Assembly (NCBI RefSeq): GCF_041435355.1 | Contig: NZ_CP108444.1 | Coordinates: forward strand, 186,001 to 250,000 | Source of the DNA: Streptomyces sp. NBC_01276 | Lineage (GTDB): Bacteria > Actinomycetota > Actinomycetes > Streptomycetales > Streptomycetaceae | Length of the DNA stretch: 64,000 nt | Direction: 5' to 3' | In this document: positions 40,447 through 48,730 of the stretch, piece by piece | How the letters are laid out: every line of letters begins with the position of its first letter | Position numbering within the stretch: position 1 is the stretch's first letter | Position numbers and translations under genes: made by a program | Notes under the pieces: model-generated | Databases searched by the model: none | Told to the model about the DNA's origin: nothing | What the model saw: the letters and a program-made list of their open reading frames with translations, nothing else

Positions 40447-41787
40447 TCACCCCTCCCCCGCCGGCAGCAGCCGCTTCTGGATCTTGCCCATGGCGTTGCG
40501 CGGCAGCGCGGCCACGAACCGCACCTCGCGCGGCCGCTTGTGCACCGACAGGCGCGTGGCGACGAAGTCGGTGAGCTCGGCCCCGGTCACCCCGGAGGCC
40601 ACGACGAACGCGACCACGCGCTGGCCCAGATCGGCGTCCGCCACCCCGACGACGGCCGCCTCGCGCACCCGCGGGTGGTCCAGGAGGGCGTTCTCGATCT
40701 CGCCCGCCCCCATCCGGTACCCACCCGACTTGATCATGTCGACGGAGGCCCGGCCCACGATGCGGTGGGTGCCGTCCGCGTCGATCGCGGCGATGTCGCC
40801 CGTGCGGAACCAGCCGTCCTCGGTGTACGAGGCCGCCGTGGCCTCGGGGCGCCCCAGGTAGCCGGAGAACAACGTGGGTGCGGTCAGCTGGAGTTCACCG
40901 ATCTCCTCCCCCGGTCCGGCCGCGATCCGCGTGCGGACCCCGGGCAGCGGGGTCCCCACCGCGCCCGGCCGCAGCGGGCCGTCCGCCCGGCCGCTCACCG
41001 TGATCAGGGTCTCCGTCATCCCGTACCGCTCGACCGGCCGGCGTCCCGTCAGCTCCTCCAGGCCGCGGAAGACCCGCTCCGGCAGCGGGGCGCTGCCCGA
41101 GACCAGCAGCCGCGCGGAGCGCAGCGCGCGGGCCCGCTCCGGGTCCCCGACGACGCGGGACCACACCGTGGGCACCCCGAAGTACAGGCTGCCGCCCGCC
41201 TCGGCGTACGCGGCCGGGGTGGGCCGGCCGGTGTGCACGAGGCGGCTGCCCGTGCGCAGCGCGCCGAGGGCGCCGAGGATCAGCCCGTGCACGTGGAACA
41301 GCGGCAGCCCGTGGACCAGGGTGTCCTCGGCGCTCCACTGCCAGGCCTCGGCGAGGGCGTCCAGTCCGGCGGCGATGGCGGCGCCGTCGAGCACGACCCC
41401 CTTGGGCGCGCCGGTGGTCCCCGAGGTGTAGAGGACCATCGCGGGGGCGTCGGCCGCCGGTGCGGGGCCGCTCCAGGCGGCCCGGCGGGCGAAGTCGGCC
41501 GTGACGGGGGTGGCGCCCGAGTCGCGCAGGATGTGCTCGCGTTCGGCGACGCCCGCGTCGGGCGGTACGGGGACGACGGGCACCCCGGCCAGCAGGCAGC
41601 CGGCCACCGCGGCGACGGTCTCCAGGGAGGCCGTGGCCTCGACAGCGACGGCGGGGGCGCCGGCCACGTCGGCGGCCACCGCCCCGGCCGCGCCCAGCAG
41701 TTCCTCGTACGAGGCGGTCCGGCCGGCGACGGTGACCGCGTCGACGCGGTCCCCGTACACCCCTTCCAGCGCCGTGAGCACGGGCAT
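40447..41787 (-). CDS. matB: Malonyl-CoA synthetase (MatB-like)
   Basis: The product has 446 residues, slightly shorter than typical MatB (about 485-500). The ATG follows AAGGAG. ANL-superfamily motifs run in order: P-loop YTSGTTGAPKG (about residue 118), GLPLFHVHGL, ERYGMTET, the FRTGD hinge region, IKSGGYRMGAGEIE, and the C-terminal NAMGKIQK with its catalytic lysine. The pattern closely follows Streptomyces MatB, including the DALAEAWQW and PLFHVHGL stretches. It would make malonyl-CoA or methylmalonyl-CoA from the free diacid, ATP and CoA, feeding the many malonyl-type ATs here. It lies 101 bp downstream of the SARP gene on the same strand and may be co-transcribed with it. Confidence 0.88.
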   Translation of the reverse strand: MPVLTALEGVYGDRVDAVTVAGRTASYEELLGAAGAVAADVAGAPAVAVEATASLETVAAVAGCLLAGVPVVPVPPDAGVAEREHILRDSGATPVTADFARRAAWSGPAPAADAPAMVLYTSGTTGAPKGVVLDGAAIAAGLDALAEAWQWSAEDTLVHGLPLFHVHGLILGALGALRTGSRLVHTGRPTPAAYAEAGGSLYFGVPTVWSRVVGDPERARALRSARLLVSGSAPLPERVFRGLEELTGRRPVERYGMTETLITVSGRADGPLRPGAVGTPLPGVRTRIAAGPGEEIGELQLTAPTLFSGYLGRPEATAASYTEDGWFRTGDIAAIDADGTHRIVGRASVDMIKSGGYRMGAGEIENALLDHPRVREAAVVGVADADLGQRVVAFVVASGVTGAELTDFVATRLSVHKRPREVRFVAALPRNAMGKIQKRLLPAGEG

Positions 41788-41888
41788 CTCTCCTTACGTC
41801 GGTACGTGGTGACGCGTCGCGCGCGTCGGTCGGTCCCCGCGCGCTCCGCAGGCGGCCCTTCGGCGGGGCGGGGCGGTGGCGGGGCGGC

Positions 41889-44531
41889 TCAGCCCGCGGC
41901 GCGCAGCCGCCACACCCCGGGCCGGGTCTCCGTCCAGTCCGGCAGCGGCAGGCCGCCGCGCACCTGGCGCAGCCACCGGACGGCGTACGCCTCGCGCCGC
42001 CGGTCGCCGAGCTGGGCCGCCAGGGTCAGGCACCGCGCGAAGTGCGGTTCCGCGGAGGCGGGGCCCTCCGTCTCCAGGGCGAGCAGGGCCCGCACCCGCC
42101 GGGCCTCGTAGTGGTCGCGGGGGTCCCCGGGCGCCGGGTCGAGGACCCGGCCGATCAGCCGGGCCGCCTCCGTGACGGCCGAGGCGTCCAGGCTCAGTTC
42201 GGCCAGGCCCGTCAGGGCGCGGGCGCGCTCGGGCCGGGCGTCGGCCCCGTCGGCGGCCCGCAGCGCGCGCCCGTACAGGCCGCGGGCGGTGTCCGTCCGC
42301 CGGCGCTGCCAGGCGAGGTCGCCGAGCGAGCGCAGCAGCCGGGACTGGGCGCCGAGGTCGCCGAGGTGTTCGGCGGCGTCGAGGGCCAGGGTGTGCGCCC
42401 GCTCCCAGTCGTCCCAGGCCGCGTGGGCCTCCAGGGGGGCGGTCAGGGCGTCGGCGAGGCGCACCGTGTGCTCCCACAGCCCGGCAGTGTGGGCCCGGCC
42501 GAGGGCCGCGACCAGCGCGGTGCGGCGTTCGGCGAACCATTCGGCGGCGTGCGGCAGCGCGTCGGCCTCCTCCGCCTCGGCGGCCAGGGCTCCGGCGAGC
42601 CGGGCCACGGCGCGGGCCACCTCGCCGGGGGGCTCCTGCGCGGTGAGGAGCTCGCCCGCCAGGAGCCGCCACAGCACGTGCAGGCGGTAGGCGCCGCGGG
42701 GTTCGGCCCGCAGCAGACGGGCCTCCACGAGGCCCTCCAGCACGGCTTCGGCGTCCGGTTCGGCCAGGCCGAGCAGGGCGGCCGCGTCGGTGGCGGGGAA
42801 GGGGCCGGCGGGCAGCAGTGCGAGCAGCCGGAAGGCGCGCCGCAGCGGTTCGCCGGCTTCGTCGTAGGCCCCGCGCAGGGCCGCGTCCAGGCCGGGCTGC
42901 GCGGAGCGGAGTTCGGCCAGTGGGGCGTGCTCGTCGGCGAGCCTGGCGGCGAGGGAGGCCACGGTCCAGTGCGGGCGGGCCGCCAGCCGGCCCGCGAGGG
43001 CCCGTACGGCCGACGGCAGACGGCCGCACGCCTCGACGACGGCGGCGCAGGCCCCTTCGGGCCCGTCGTCCTCGCCGTCCCGGCCCGACGCGGCCAGCAG
43101 CAGCCGGCGGGCCTGCGCCGGGGCGAGGACGTCCAGCAGGTGCACCCGGGAGACCGGGACCGCGGGGGGCCGGCGGGCGGTCAGCAGCGCGGTGCTGCCG
43201 GGGGTCGCGGGAAGCAGGGGGGCGGTCCGGTCCCCGCCCGCCGCGTCGTCGAGCACGAACAGCATCCTGCGGCCCAGGGTGAGCCGGTCCAGGGTGCGGC
43301 GCAGCCCGTCGAGCTCATCGGGCAGCGGTCCGGTGACCCCGCAGCGGCGGAGCAGCAGGGTCAGCGCGGCGGCGGGTGCGAGCGGTTCGCCGGCCGCGTC
43401 GCGCAGGGCGAGGAACACCCGGCCGTCGGGGAAGAGCCCGTCGGCGCGGTGCGCGGCGGCCAGGGCGAGGGCGGTCTTGCCCGTGCCGGCGGGGCCGGTG
43501 AGCGTGACGCAGCCGCCCGCCGGGACGTCGCGCAGCAGCGTCTCCAGTGCGGCCAGCTCCTCGCCGCGTCCGGTGAACAGCGGGTCGGACGGCGGGAGTT
43601 CGCTGGCCGGTACGCCGGCGGGCGGCAGGTCGGGTTCCGGTTCGACGGCGGACGGCGGGGCCGCGGACACGGCGTTCCCGCCCGTGTTCCCGCCCGCGGT
43701 CACGGTCGCGGTCACGGTCGGACGGGGGCCGCCGGGCGGGGAGGGTGCGGCGGCCGAGGGGCGCAGCAGGGCGGTGTCGCCGGCCAGGATCCGGCCGTGG
43801 AGCTGCTGCAGCGGCGGGCCCGGCTCGATCGCCAGTTCGTCGACGAGGGTGCGCCGCAGCCGGGCGAAGGCCTCCAGCGCGTCGGCCTGCCGGCCGGAGC
43901 GGTAGAGGGCCACCATCAGGTGGGCGTGGAACTCCTCGCGCATCGGGAGTTCGGTGGCGAGCGCCTGGAGTTCGCCCACGAGGTCGTGGTGGCGGCCCAG
44001 TTGCAGGTCGGCCCGGATGCGCTGTTCGAGTGCCGCCGTGCGCAGTTCGCCGAGGCGGATGGCGGTGCTGTCGAGCAGGGGCCCGTGAGGGGTGTCGGAC
44101 AGCAGGGGGCCGCGCCACAGCGCGAGCGCGCGGCGCTGGAGGTCGGCGGCGGCCGGGGCGTCGTGGCGGGCCATGGCGGCACGGCCCCGGGCGTGCAGGT
44201 CCTCGAAGGCGGACAGGTCCAGCCGGTCCGGATCCAGCCGCATGAGGTAGCCGGGCGGGCGGGTGACCAGGGCTTCGCGGCCCGCGTCGGGGTCGGCGGC
44301 GTGCAGGAGCTTGCGCAGCTGCGAGATGTAGACCTGGAGCGTGGTCGTCGCGGTGCGCGGCGGGTCCTCGCCCCACAGTTCGTCGATGAGGCTGCCGACG
44401 GACACGATCTCGTCGGCTCGTACCAGCAGCGTCGCGAGGACCACGCGGATCTTCGCCGCACGGGGCGTCACCCGGCGCGCGTCCGGGCCGGCCGCGTCCA
44501 CTTCCAGTGGCCCCAACACCCGAAATCGCAT
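41889..44531 (-). CDS. SARP-family activator with NB-ARC and TPR-like domains (AfsR-like)
   Basis: The product has 880 residues. The ATG at 44531 was chosen because MRFRVLGPLEV is the standard SARP opening and GGGGG lies upstream. The N-terminal winged helix (about residues 1-95, ELWGEDPPRTATTTLQVYISQLR) is followed by a bacterial transcriptional activation domain (about 100-250). A linker with short repeats follows, then an NB-ARC ATPase region with Walker A GPAGTGKT (about residue 340), and a C-terminal helical TPR-like array to the end. SARPs bind direct heptamer repeats overlapping -35 boxes and switch on biosynthetic genes. Position between matB and the divergent FAAL operon suggests a pathway-specific activator. 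Candidate sites are the CTAGGG elements at 35252-35268 and 44603-44610. Targets are inferred. Confidence 0.93.
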   Translation of the reverse strand: MRFRVLGPLEVDAAGPDARRVTPRAAKIRVVLATLLVRADEIVSVGSLIDELWGEDPPRTATTTLQVYISQLRKLLHAADPDAGREALVTRPPGYLMRLDPDRLDLSAFEDLHARGRAAMARHDAPAAADLQRRALALWRGPLLSDTPHGPLLDSTAIRLGELRTAALEQRIRADLQLGRHHDLVGELQALATELPMREEFHAHLMVALYRSGRQADALEAFARLRRTLVDELAIEPGPPLQQLHGRILAGDTALLRPSAAAPSPPGGPRPTVTATVTAGGNTGGNAVSAAPPSAVEPEPDLPPAGVPASELPPSDPLFTGRGEELAALETLLRDVPAGGCVTLTGPAGTGKTALALAAAHRADGLFPDGRVFLALRDAAGEPLAPAAALTLLLRRCGVTGPLPDELDGLRRTLDRLTLGRRMLFVLDDAAGGDRTAPLLPATPGSTALLTARRPPAVPVSRVHLLDVLAPAQARRLLLAASGRDGEDDGPEGACAAVVEACGRLPSAVRALAGRLAARPHWTVASLAARLADEHAPLAELRSAQPGLDAALRGAYDEAGEPLRRAFRLLALLPAGPFPATDAAALLGLAEPDAEAVLEGLVEARLLRAEPRGAYRLHVLWRLLAGELLTAQEPPGEVARAVARLAGALAAEAEEADALPHAAEWFAERRTALVAALGRAHTAGLWEHTVRLADALTAPLEAHAAWDDWERAHTLALDAAEHLGDLGAQSRLLRSLGDLAWQRRRTDTARGLYGRALRAADGADARPERARALTGLAELSLDASAVTEAARLIGRVLDPAPGDPRDHYEARRVRALLALETEGPASAEPHFARCLTLAAQLGDRRREAYAVRWLRQVRGGLPLPDWTETRPGVWRLRAAG

Positions 44532-44780
44532 GCAGCCCCCGTTCCTCGGTACTCCGGTGGCACGGGTGGCGGCAGACTCCCCCAGCTGCCCGGCCCTCGC
44601 CACCCTAGGGCGGGTCCCACCCCCGGCTTCGGACAGCGGAACCCCTGATCCGGGGCCGCGCACCCTGGCCCGGGACCCGCAAGCCATGCTTTAGGCGGAG
44701 CGCGGAGCATGCCGAGGCGTTGGCGGCAGGGGCGCCGGGCGTTCGGCAGTTGCCCCGGATGCGCCAGAAGGGGGCTGACG
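44532..44780. promoter_or_regulatory. Divergent region between SARP activator and FAAL operon
   Basis: These 249 bp hold no credible gene. They contain the palindrome CCCTAGGG (44603-44610), which shares the rare CTAGGG core with the repeats near 35252. There is also an inverted repeat of CATGCT and AGCATG at about 44686-44710, upstream of the FAAL start. The FAAL ribosome site AAGGGGG lies at 44768-44774. The -35/-10 boxes are not obvious. Confidence 0.5.
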
Positions 44781-46601
44781 TTGACTGGATTCGCTACGTT
44801 CACCGAAGTGCTCCGCGGCCGGGCCGCGGAACTCGGCGAGCGCGACGCTCACGTGTTCCTCGGTGACGCCCCGGGCGCCGCCGCCGAGCACCTCACGTAC
44901 GGGCAGCTGGACCGCGCGGCCCGGGCCATCGCGGTGCGGCTGCGCGAACACGGGGCCCTGGGGCAGCCGGTGCTGCTGCTGTACCCGCCGGGTCCGGGGT
45001 TCCTGAAGGCGTTCGCCGCCTGTCTGTACGCCGGTGCCGTCGCCGTTCCCGCCCCGCTGCCCGGCGACCGGGGCGAGCGGCTGCAGCGCGTGTCGGGGAT
45101 CATCCGCGACACCGGGGCGCGGCTGGTGCTGACCGACTCCGCGCACGCCCCCGACGTGTCGCTGTGGCTCGCCATGGCGGGCCGGGGCGAGACGGTGTGC
45201 CTGGCCACCGACGTGGAGGAGGGGCTGGACGCCGATGCCTGGCAGCCGCCGCCCACCGGTCCGGACGACCTGGCGTTCCTCCAGTACACCTCGGGTTCGA
45301 CGTCCCGGCCGCGCGGGGTGATGGTCAGTCACCGCAACCTCCTCGCCAACATGGAGGCGATGCGGGGGCTCCTGCGCTCCACGGCCGACGACGTGTTCGG
45401 CAGCTGGCTGCCGCACTACCACGACATGGGGCTCATCTGCCATCTGCTGCACCCGCTGTGGCTGGGCACCTCGTCGGTGCAGATGTCGCCGACCGCGTTC
45501 GTCAAGCGGCCGGTGCGCTGGCTGCGTTCGATCGGCGAGTACGGGGTGACCGTCGGCGGCGGCCCGAACTTCTGCTACGACCTGTGCCTGCGCCGGATCA
45601 CCGACGAGCAGCTCGCGGACCTCGACCTGAGCAGCTGGCGGCTGGCGATCAACGGCGCCGAACCGGTGCGCCACCAGACCCTGGAGGCCTTCGCCGAACG
45701 CTTCGCCGCGGCCGGTTTCCGCCGCGGGAGCCTCTACCCGGCGTACGGGCTCGCCGAGGCCACGCTCGTGGTGTCGGGCGGCACGCCCGGCAGCGGGCCG
45801 CGCACGCTGACCGTCGACGCGGCCGGCCTCGAATACGACGAGCTGCGTCCGCCGCGCCCGGGACGGCCGGTGCGGACCCTGGTCGGCAGCGGCTCCGTGC
45901 GCGGCTTCGCGGTGCGGATCGTGGAGCCGGTGATCGGCGAGGAGGTGCCCGAGGGACGGGTCGGGGAGATCTGGGTGCGCGGCGACAGCGTCGCCCAGGG
46001 CTACTGGCGCCGTCCCACCGACACCGCCCGTACCTTCCACGCCATGGTGGACGACGGGGAGAGCGGCTTCCTGCGCACCGGCGACCTCGGGGTGGTCGAC
46101 GGGGACGAGCTGTACGTCACGGGCCGCCTCAAGGAGATGATCATCCTCAACGGCCGCAACATCTACCCGCAGGACGTCGAGTGGGCGGTGCGCGAGGGGG
46201 AGCCCGCCCTCGGGGCGGGACAGGGGGCCGTGTTCACCGTGGACGCGGACCGCGAGCAGCTCGTCGTCGTGCACGAGGTGCGTCCGGAGAACGCGGACTG
46301 GGAGACGCTGCGCGCCCTCGCCCGCCGCATCCAGGTCCTCATCGGCCAGGACTTCGACGTGCCCGCGGCCAATGTGCTCCTGGTGCGGCCCGGCACCCTG
46401 CGCCGCACCACCAGCGGCAAGATCCAGCGGACCCTGATCCGCAAGCTGTTCCTGGAGGGCGAGGTCAGCGGCGTCTACGAGGTCCTCGACCCGGCCGTGC
46501 GCGCCCTGGTCCGGCCGCGCGACACGCTCCTGGGCAACGACCTGCTGCGGCCGGCCGGCCGGGCCGGCACCCGGTCCGCCATGCAGGAGACGGCGTGGTG
46601 A
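44781..46601 (+). CDS. Fatty acyl-AMP ligase (FAAL)
   Basis: The product has 606 residues. I chose TTG at 44781 because AAGGGGG sits 6 bp upstream and the first residues (LTGFATFTEVL) match the FAAL N terminus; an ATG at 44709 in the same frame lacks support. Motifs: P-loop YTSGSTSRPRGVMVSH (about residue 168), LPHYHDMGL, NGAEPVR, YGLAEATLVVSGG, the FAAL-type insertion around VGSGSVRG, then GDLGVVDGDELYVTGRLKEM and NGRNIYPQDVE. FAALs form acyl-adenylates and pass the acyl group to an ACP rather than to CoA. It heads an eight-gene coupled operon. The likely acceptor is the ACP at 48443. The substrate could be a medium or long fatty acid or a polyketide acid; sequence does not decide. Confidence 0.93.
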   Translation: MTGFATFTEVLRGRAAELGERDAHVFLGDAPGAAAEHLTYGQLDRAARAIAVRLREHGALGQPVLLLYPPGPGFLKAFAACLYAGAVAVPAPLPGDRGERLQRVSGIIRDTGARLVLTDSAHAPDVSLWLAMAGRGETVCLATDVEEGLDADAWQPPPTGPDDLAFLQYTSGSTSRPRGVMVSHRNLLANMEAMRGLLRSTADDVFGSWLPHYHDMGLICHLLHPLWLGTSSVQMSPTAFVKRPVRWLRSIGEYGVTVGGGPNFCYDLCLRRITDEQLADLDLSSWRLAINGAEPVRHQTLEAFAERFAAAGFRRGSLYPAYGLAEATLVVSGGTPGSGPRTLTVDAAGLEYDELRPPRPGRPVRTLVGSGSVRGFAVRIVEPVIGEEVPEGRVGEIWVRGDSVAQGYWRRPTDTARTFHAMVDDGESGFLRTGDLGVVDGDELYVTGRLKEMIILNGRNIYPQDVEWAVREGEPALGAGQGAVFTVDADREQLVVVHEVRPENADWETLRALARRIQVLIGQDFDVPAANVLLVRPGTLRRTTSGKIQRTLIRKLFLEGEVSGVYEVLDPAVRALVRPRDTLLGNDLLRPAGRAGTRSAMQETAW

Positions 46602-48385
46602 GCGCGCTCGCCGTCGCCGCCGGACCGGCCCCCCGGGCGCCGGTGCGGCGGCCCGCGCCGTCCCCGGAGTCGACGAGCGGCCGGGTCCGGGCCGCCGCGC
46701 TGGAGGCCCTGCTCGGCGACCCCGGCGCGCCCGGCAACCCGGCCGGGCACCGCGCCCTGCTGGCCTCCGACCAGGCGGCCGCGCTGTCCCCGGAGGCGGA
46801 GGGGCTGCTCGACGACTTCGGCATGCACCGCGAGTTCGTCCCCCGCGAGCTCGGTGGCCGCTTCGACTCGCCCGAGGGCCTGCTGCGGGTGATGCGGCCG
46901 GTGTTCCGGCGGGACGTGTCCCTCGGCATGGGCTACGGGATGACCACCTTCATGGCCGCCTCCGACGTGTGGATGCGCGGCAGCCGGGAGCAGCGGTCGT
47001 GGCTGGGCGGTCTGCTGCTGGGCGGGTCGAAGGCGGCCATCGCCCAGCACGAGACCGCACACACCAACGACTTCGTGCGCAACCAGATCGCCGCGGAGCC
47101 CGTGCCCGGCGGCGGGCTGTCGGTCACCGGGGCCAAGCCGGTGGTCAACAACCTGCACCGGGCGGACGCCCTGGTGCTGTTCTGCCGCACCGGCGGGCAC
47201 TTCCCCGGGGGGACGCAGAGCGCCCTGCTGCTGGACCCGCGCACCCTGCCCGCCGACCGGTACCGCACCGAGCGGCGGCCCGCGGCGGTGGGCCTGCGGT
47301 CCTGCTTCTTCTCGGGCGTGCGCTTCGACGACTGCCCGGTGCCCGCCGACGCGCTGCTCGGCGCGCCCGGCAGCGGGGTCACGACCTCGCTCCAGTCGTT
47401 CCAGATGAGCCGCACCCTGATGGCCTCGCTGTCGGTGGCCGCCGTGGACACGAGCCTGCGTACGGCCGTGCTGGTGGACCGCCGGCGGGGGCCGGGCGCG
47501 GCCGGCACGGCGCCGGTGGACCCGCAGCACACCGCGAACACCCTGACCGGGGCGTTCGTGAACCTGCTGCTCTACGACTGCCTGGCGGTCGTCGCCACCC
47601 GGGCGCTGCACCTGCTGCCGGCGGAGACCAGCGTGTACTCGGCGGCCGTGAAGCTGCTGCTGCCGCGGGTGCTGATCGAGACGATGTACGACCTGTCCAC
47701 CGTCCTGGGGTCCCAGCTGTACACGCGGGACGGCACGGTCGGCGTCCTGCAGAAGCACATCCGGGACGTGCCGGTGATCAGCCTCGGCCACGCGGGGACG
47801 GTCGCCTGCCAGGCGACGATCATCCCGCAGCTGAAGCACCTGGCGAGCCGTTCCTGGTTCACCGAGGAGGAGGCCCCCGCCGCGCTGTTCCAGCCCGACG
47901 CGCCCCTGCCGGCGTTCCGTTACGACGCGCTCGCGCTGGCCGGCGGTCGCGACAGCCTCAGTGCCTCGCTGCTGGCCGCCGCCGCGGAACTGCCGGGGCG
48001 CGATCCGGTGGAGCGGGCCCTGCGCACGATGACGGAGCACCTCGTCGAGGAGCTGCGGGACCTGCGCCGGCGGGTGCTGGCGCTGCCGCCGCTGGACGGC
48101 CGCACCCCGGTCGGGCCGGCCTGGTTCGCGCTGACCGACCGCTACGTGCTGGTCCTGGCCGCCGCGGCCGTGCTCGGCGTGCGCCGCCACAACCGCGACG
48201 GGCTCGACCCGTTCCTGGCCGATCCGGCCTGGGCCGCCGCGGCCCTGCACCGCATCACGCGCAGGCTCGGCACCGAGCCCGTGGAGCTGCCCCCCGAGTG
48301 CATGGCGCGGGTCCACCAGGAGGTCCTGGCCCGCTTCGGGGACCGGCGCAGCTACGACCTGCACAACACCCCGCTTCCCGGCTGA
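46598..48385 (+). CDS. Acyl-CoA/acyl-ACP dehydrogenase
   Basis: The product has 595 residues from a GTG start that overlaps the FAAL stop (GTGA at 46598-46601), with GGAG upstream. The ACAD fold is recognisable from FVPRELGGRFDSPEGL, the flavin-contact segment (AIAQHETAHTNDF) and VTGAKPVVNN. The C-terminal half is helical and longer than the usual 380-400 residue family length. FAAL-ACAD-ACP triads are known to install alpha,beta unsaturation on a tethered fatty acyl chain, for example in lipopeptide starter units. I infer that it desaturates the acyl group held on the neighbouring ACP. The catalytic base could not be placed by eye. An alternative is a role like the dehydrogenase in methoxymalonyl or hydroxymalonyl-ACP formation, given the FkbH gene downstream. 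Confidence 0.85.
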   Translation: MSALAVAAGPAPRAPVRRPAPSPESTSGRVRAAALEALLGDPGAPGNPAGHRALLASDQAAALSPEAEGLLDDFGMHREFVPRELGGRFDSPEGLLRVMRPVFRRDVSLGMGYGMTTFMAASDVWMRGSREQRSWLGGLLLGGSKAAIAQHETAHTNDFVRNQIAAEPVPGGGLSVTGAKPVVNNLHRADALVLFCRTGGHFPGGTQSALLLDPRTLPADRYRTERRPAAVGLRSCFFSGVRFDDCPVPADALLGAPGSGVTTSLQSFQMSRTLMASLSVAAVDTSLRTAVLVDRRRGPGAAGTAPVDPQHTANTLTGAFVNLLLYDCLAVVATRALHLLPAETSVYSAAVKLLLPRVLIETMYDLSTVLGSQLYTRDGTVGVLQKHIRDVPVISLGHAGTVACQATIIPQLKHLASRSWFTEEEAPAALFQPDAPLPAFRYDALALAGGRDSLSASLLAAAAELPGRDPVERALRTMTEHLVEELRDLRRRVLALPPLDGRTPVGPAWFALTDRYVLVLAAAAVLGVRRHNRDGLDPFLADPAWAAAALHRITRRLGTEPVELPPECMARVHQEVLARFGDRRSYDLHNTPLPG

Positions 48386-48442
48386 CGGGCAACGGCCCCG
48401 ACCACCGTCCTCCCCCTTCGCCCGCATGCAAGGAGTCCAGGG

Positions 48443-48730
48443 ATGTCCCTGCCCGTGTCGCCGCACAGCGCGGCCCCGCTGCACCACTGGCTGACCGACC
48501 GCCTCGCCGTGTACCTCGACCGGCTGCCGGACAGCATCGACCCCACCGTGCCGCTCGCCGAGTACGGCATGGACTCGGTGGGGGCGCTCAGCCTGTGCGG
48601 GGACATCGAGGACACGTTCCGCATCGCCGTGGACCCGTCGCTGGCCTGGGACCACCCGACCGTCGTCGCGCTGGTCGCCCATCTGACGGCGCGGGGCGTG
48701 ACGGTGCCGACGGCGGGGGTCTCCCGGTGA
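48443..48730 (+). CDS. Free-standing acyl carrier protein
   Basis: The product has 95 residues. The ATG follows AAGGAGT. The phosphopantetheine site is Ser45 in YGMDSVGAL, with the usual acidic helix following. The gene lies 57 bp after the ACAD and overlaps the next gene (KS-AT-ACP) by four bases (GTGA). Its place between FAAL, ACAD and KS suggests it receives the acyl group from FAAL-bound acyl-AMP, holds it for the ACAD, and presents it to the downstream KS. The PPTase at the operon end probably activates it. Confidence 0.92.
   Translation: MSLPVSPHSAAPLHHWLTDRLAVYLDRLPDSIDPTVPLAEYGMDSVGALSLCGDIEDTFRIAVDPSLAWDHPTVVALVAHLTARGVTVPTAGVSR

Noticed and set aside
44686..44710. CATGCT/AGCATG inverted repeat as a terminator or operator
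   Set aside because: Arms are only 6 bp with a 13-bp or longer gap. It is mentioned in the intergenic entry but too weak to stand alone.
46475..48682. Minus-strand open frame of 735 codons opposite the ACAD gene
   Set aside because: No motifs; it is the complement of a clear acyl-CoA dehydrogenase with a coupled start.
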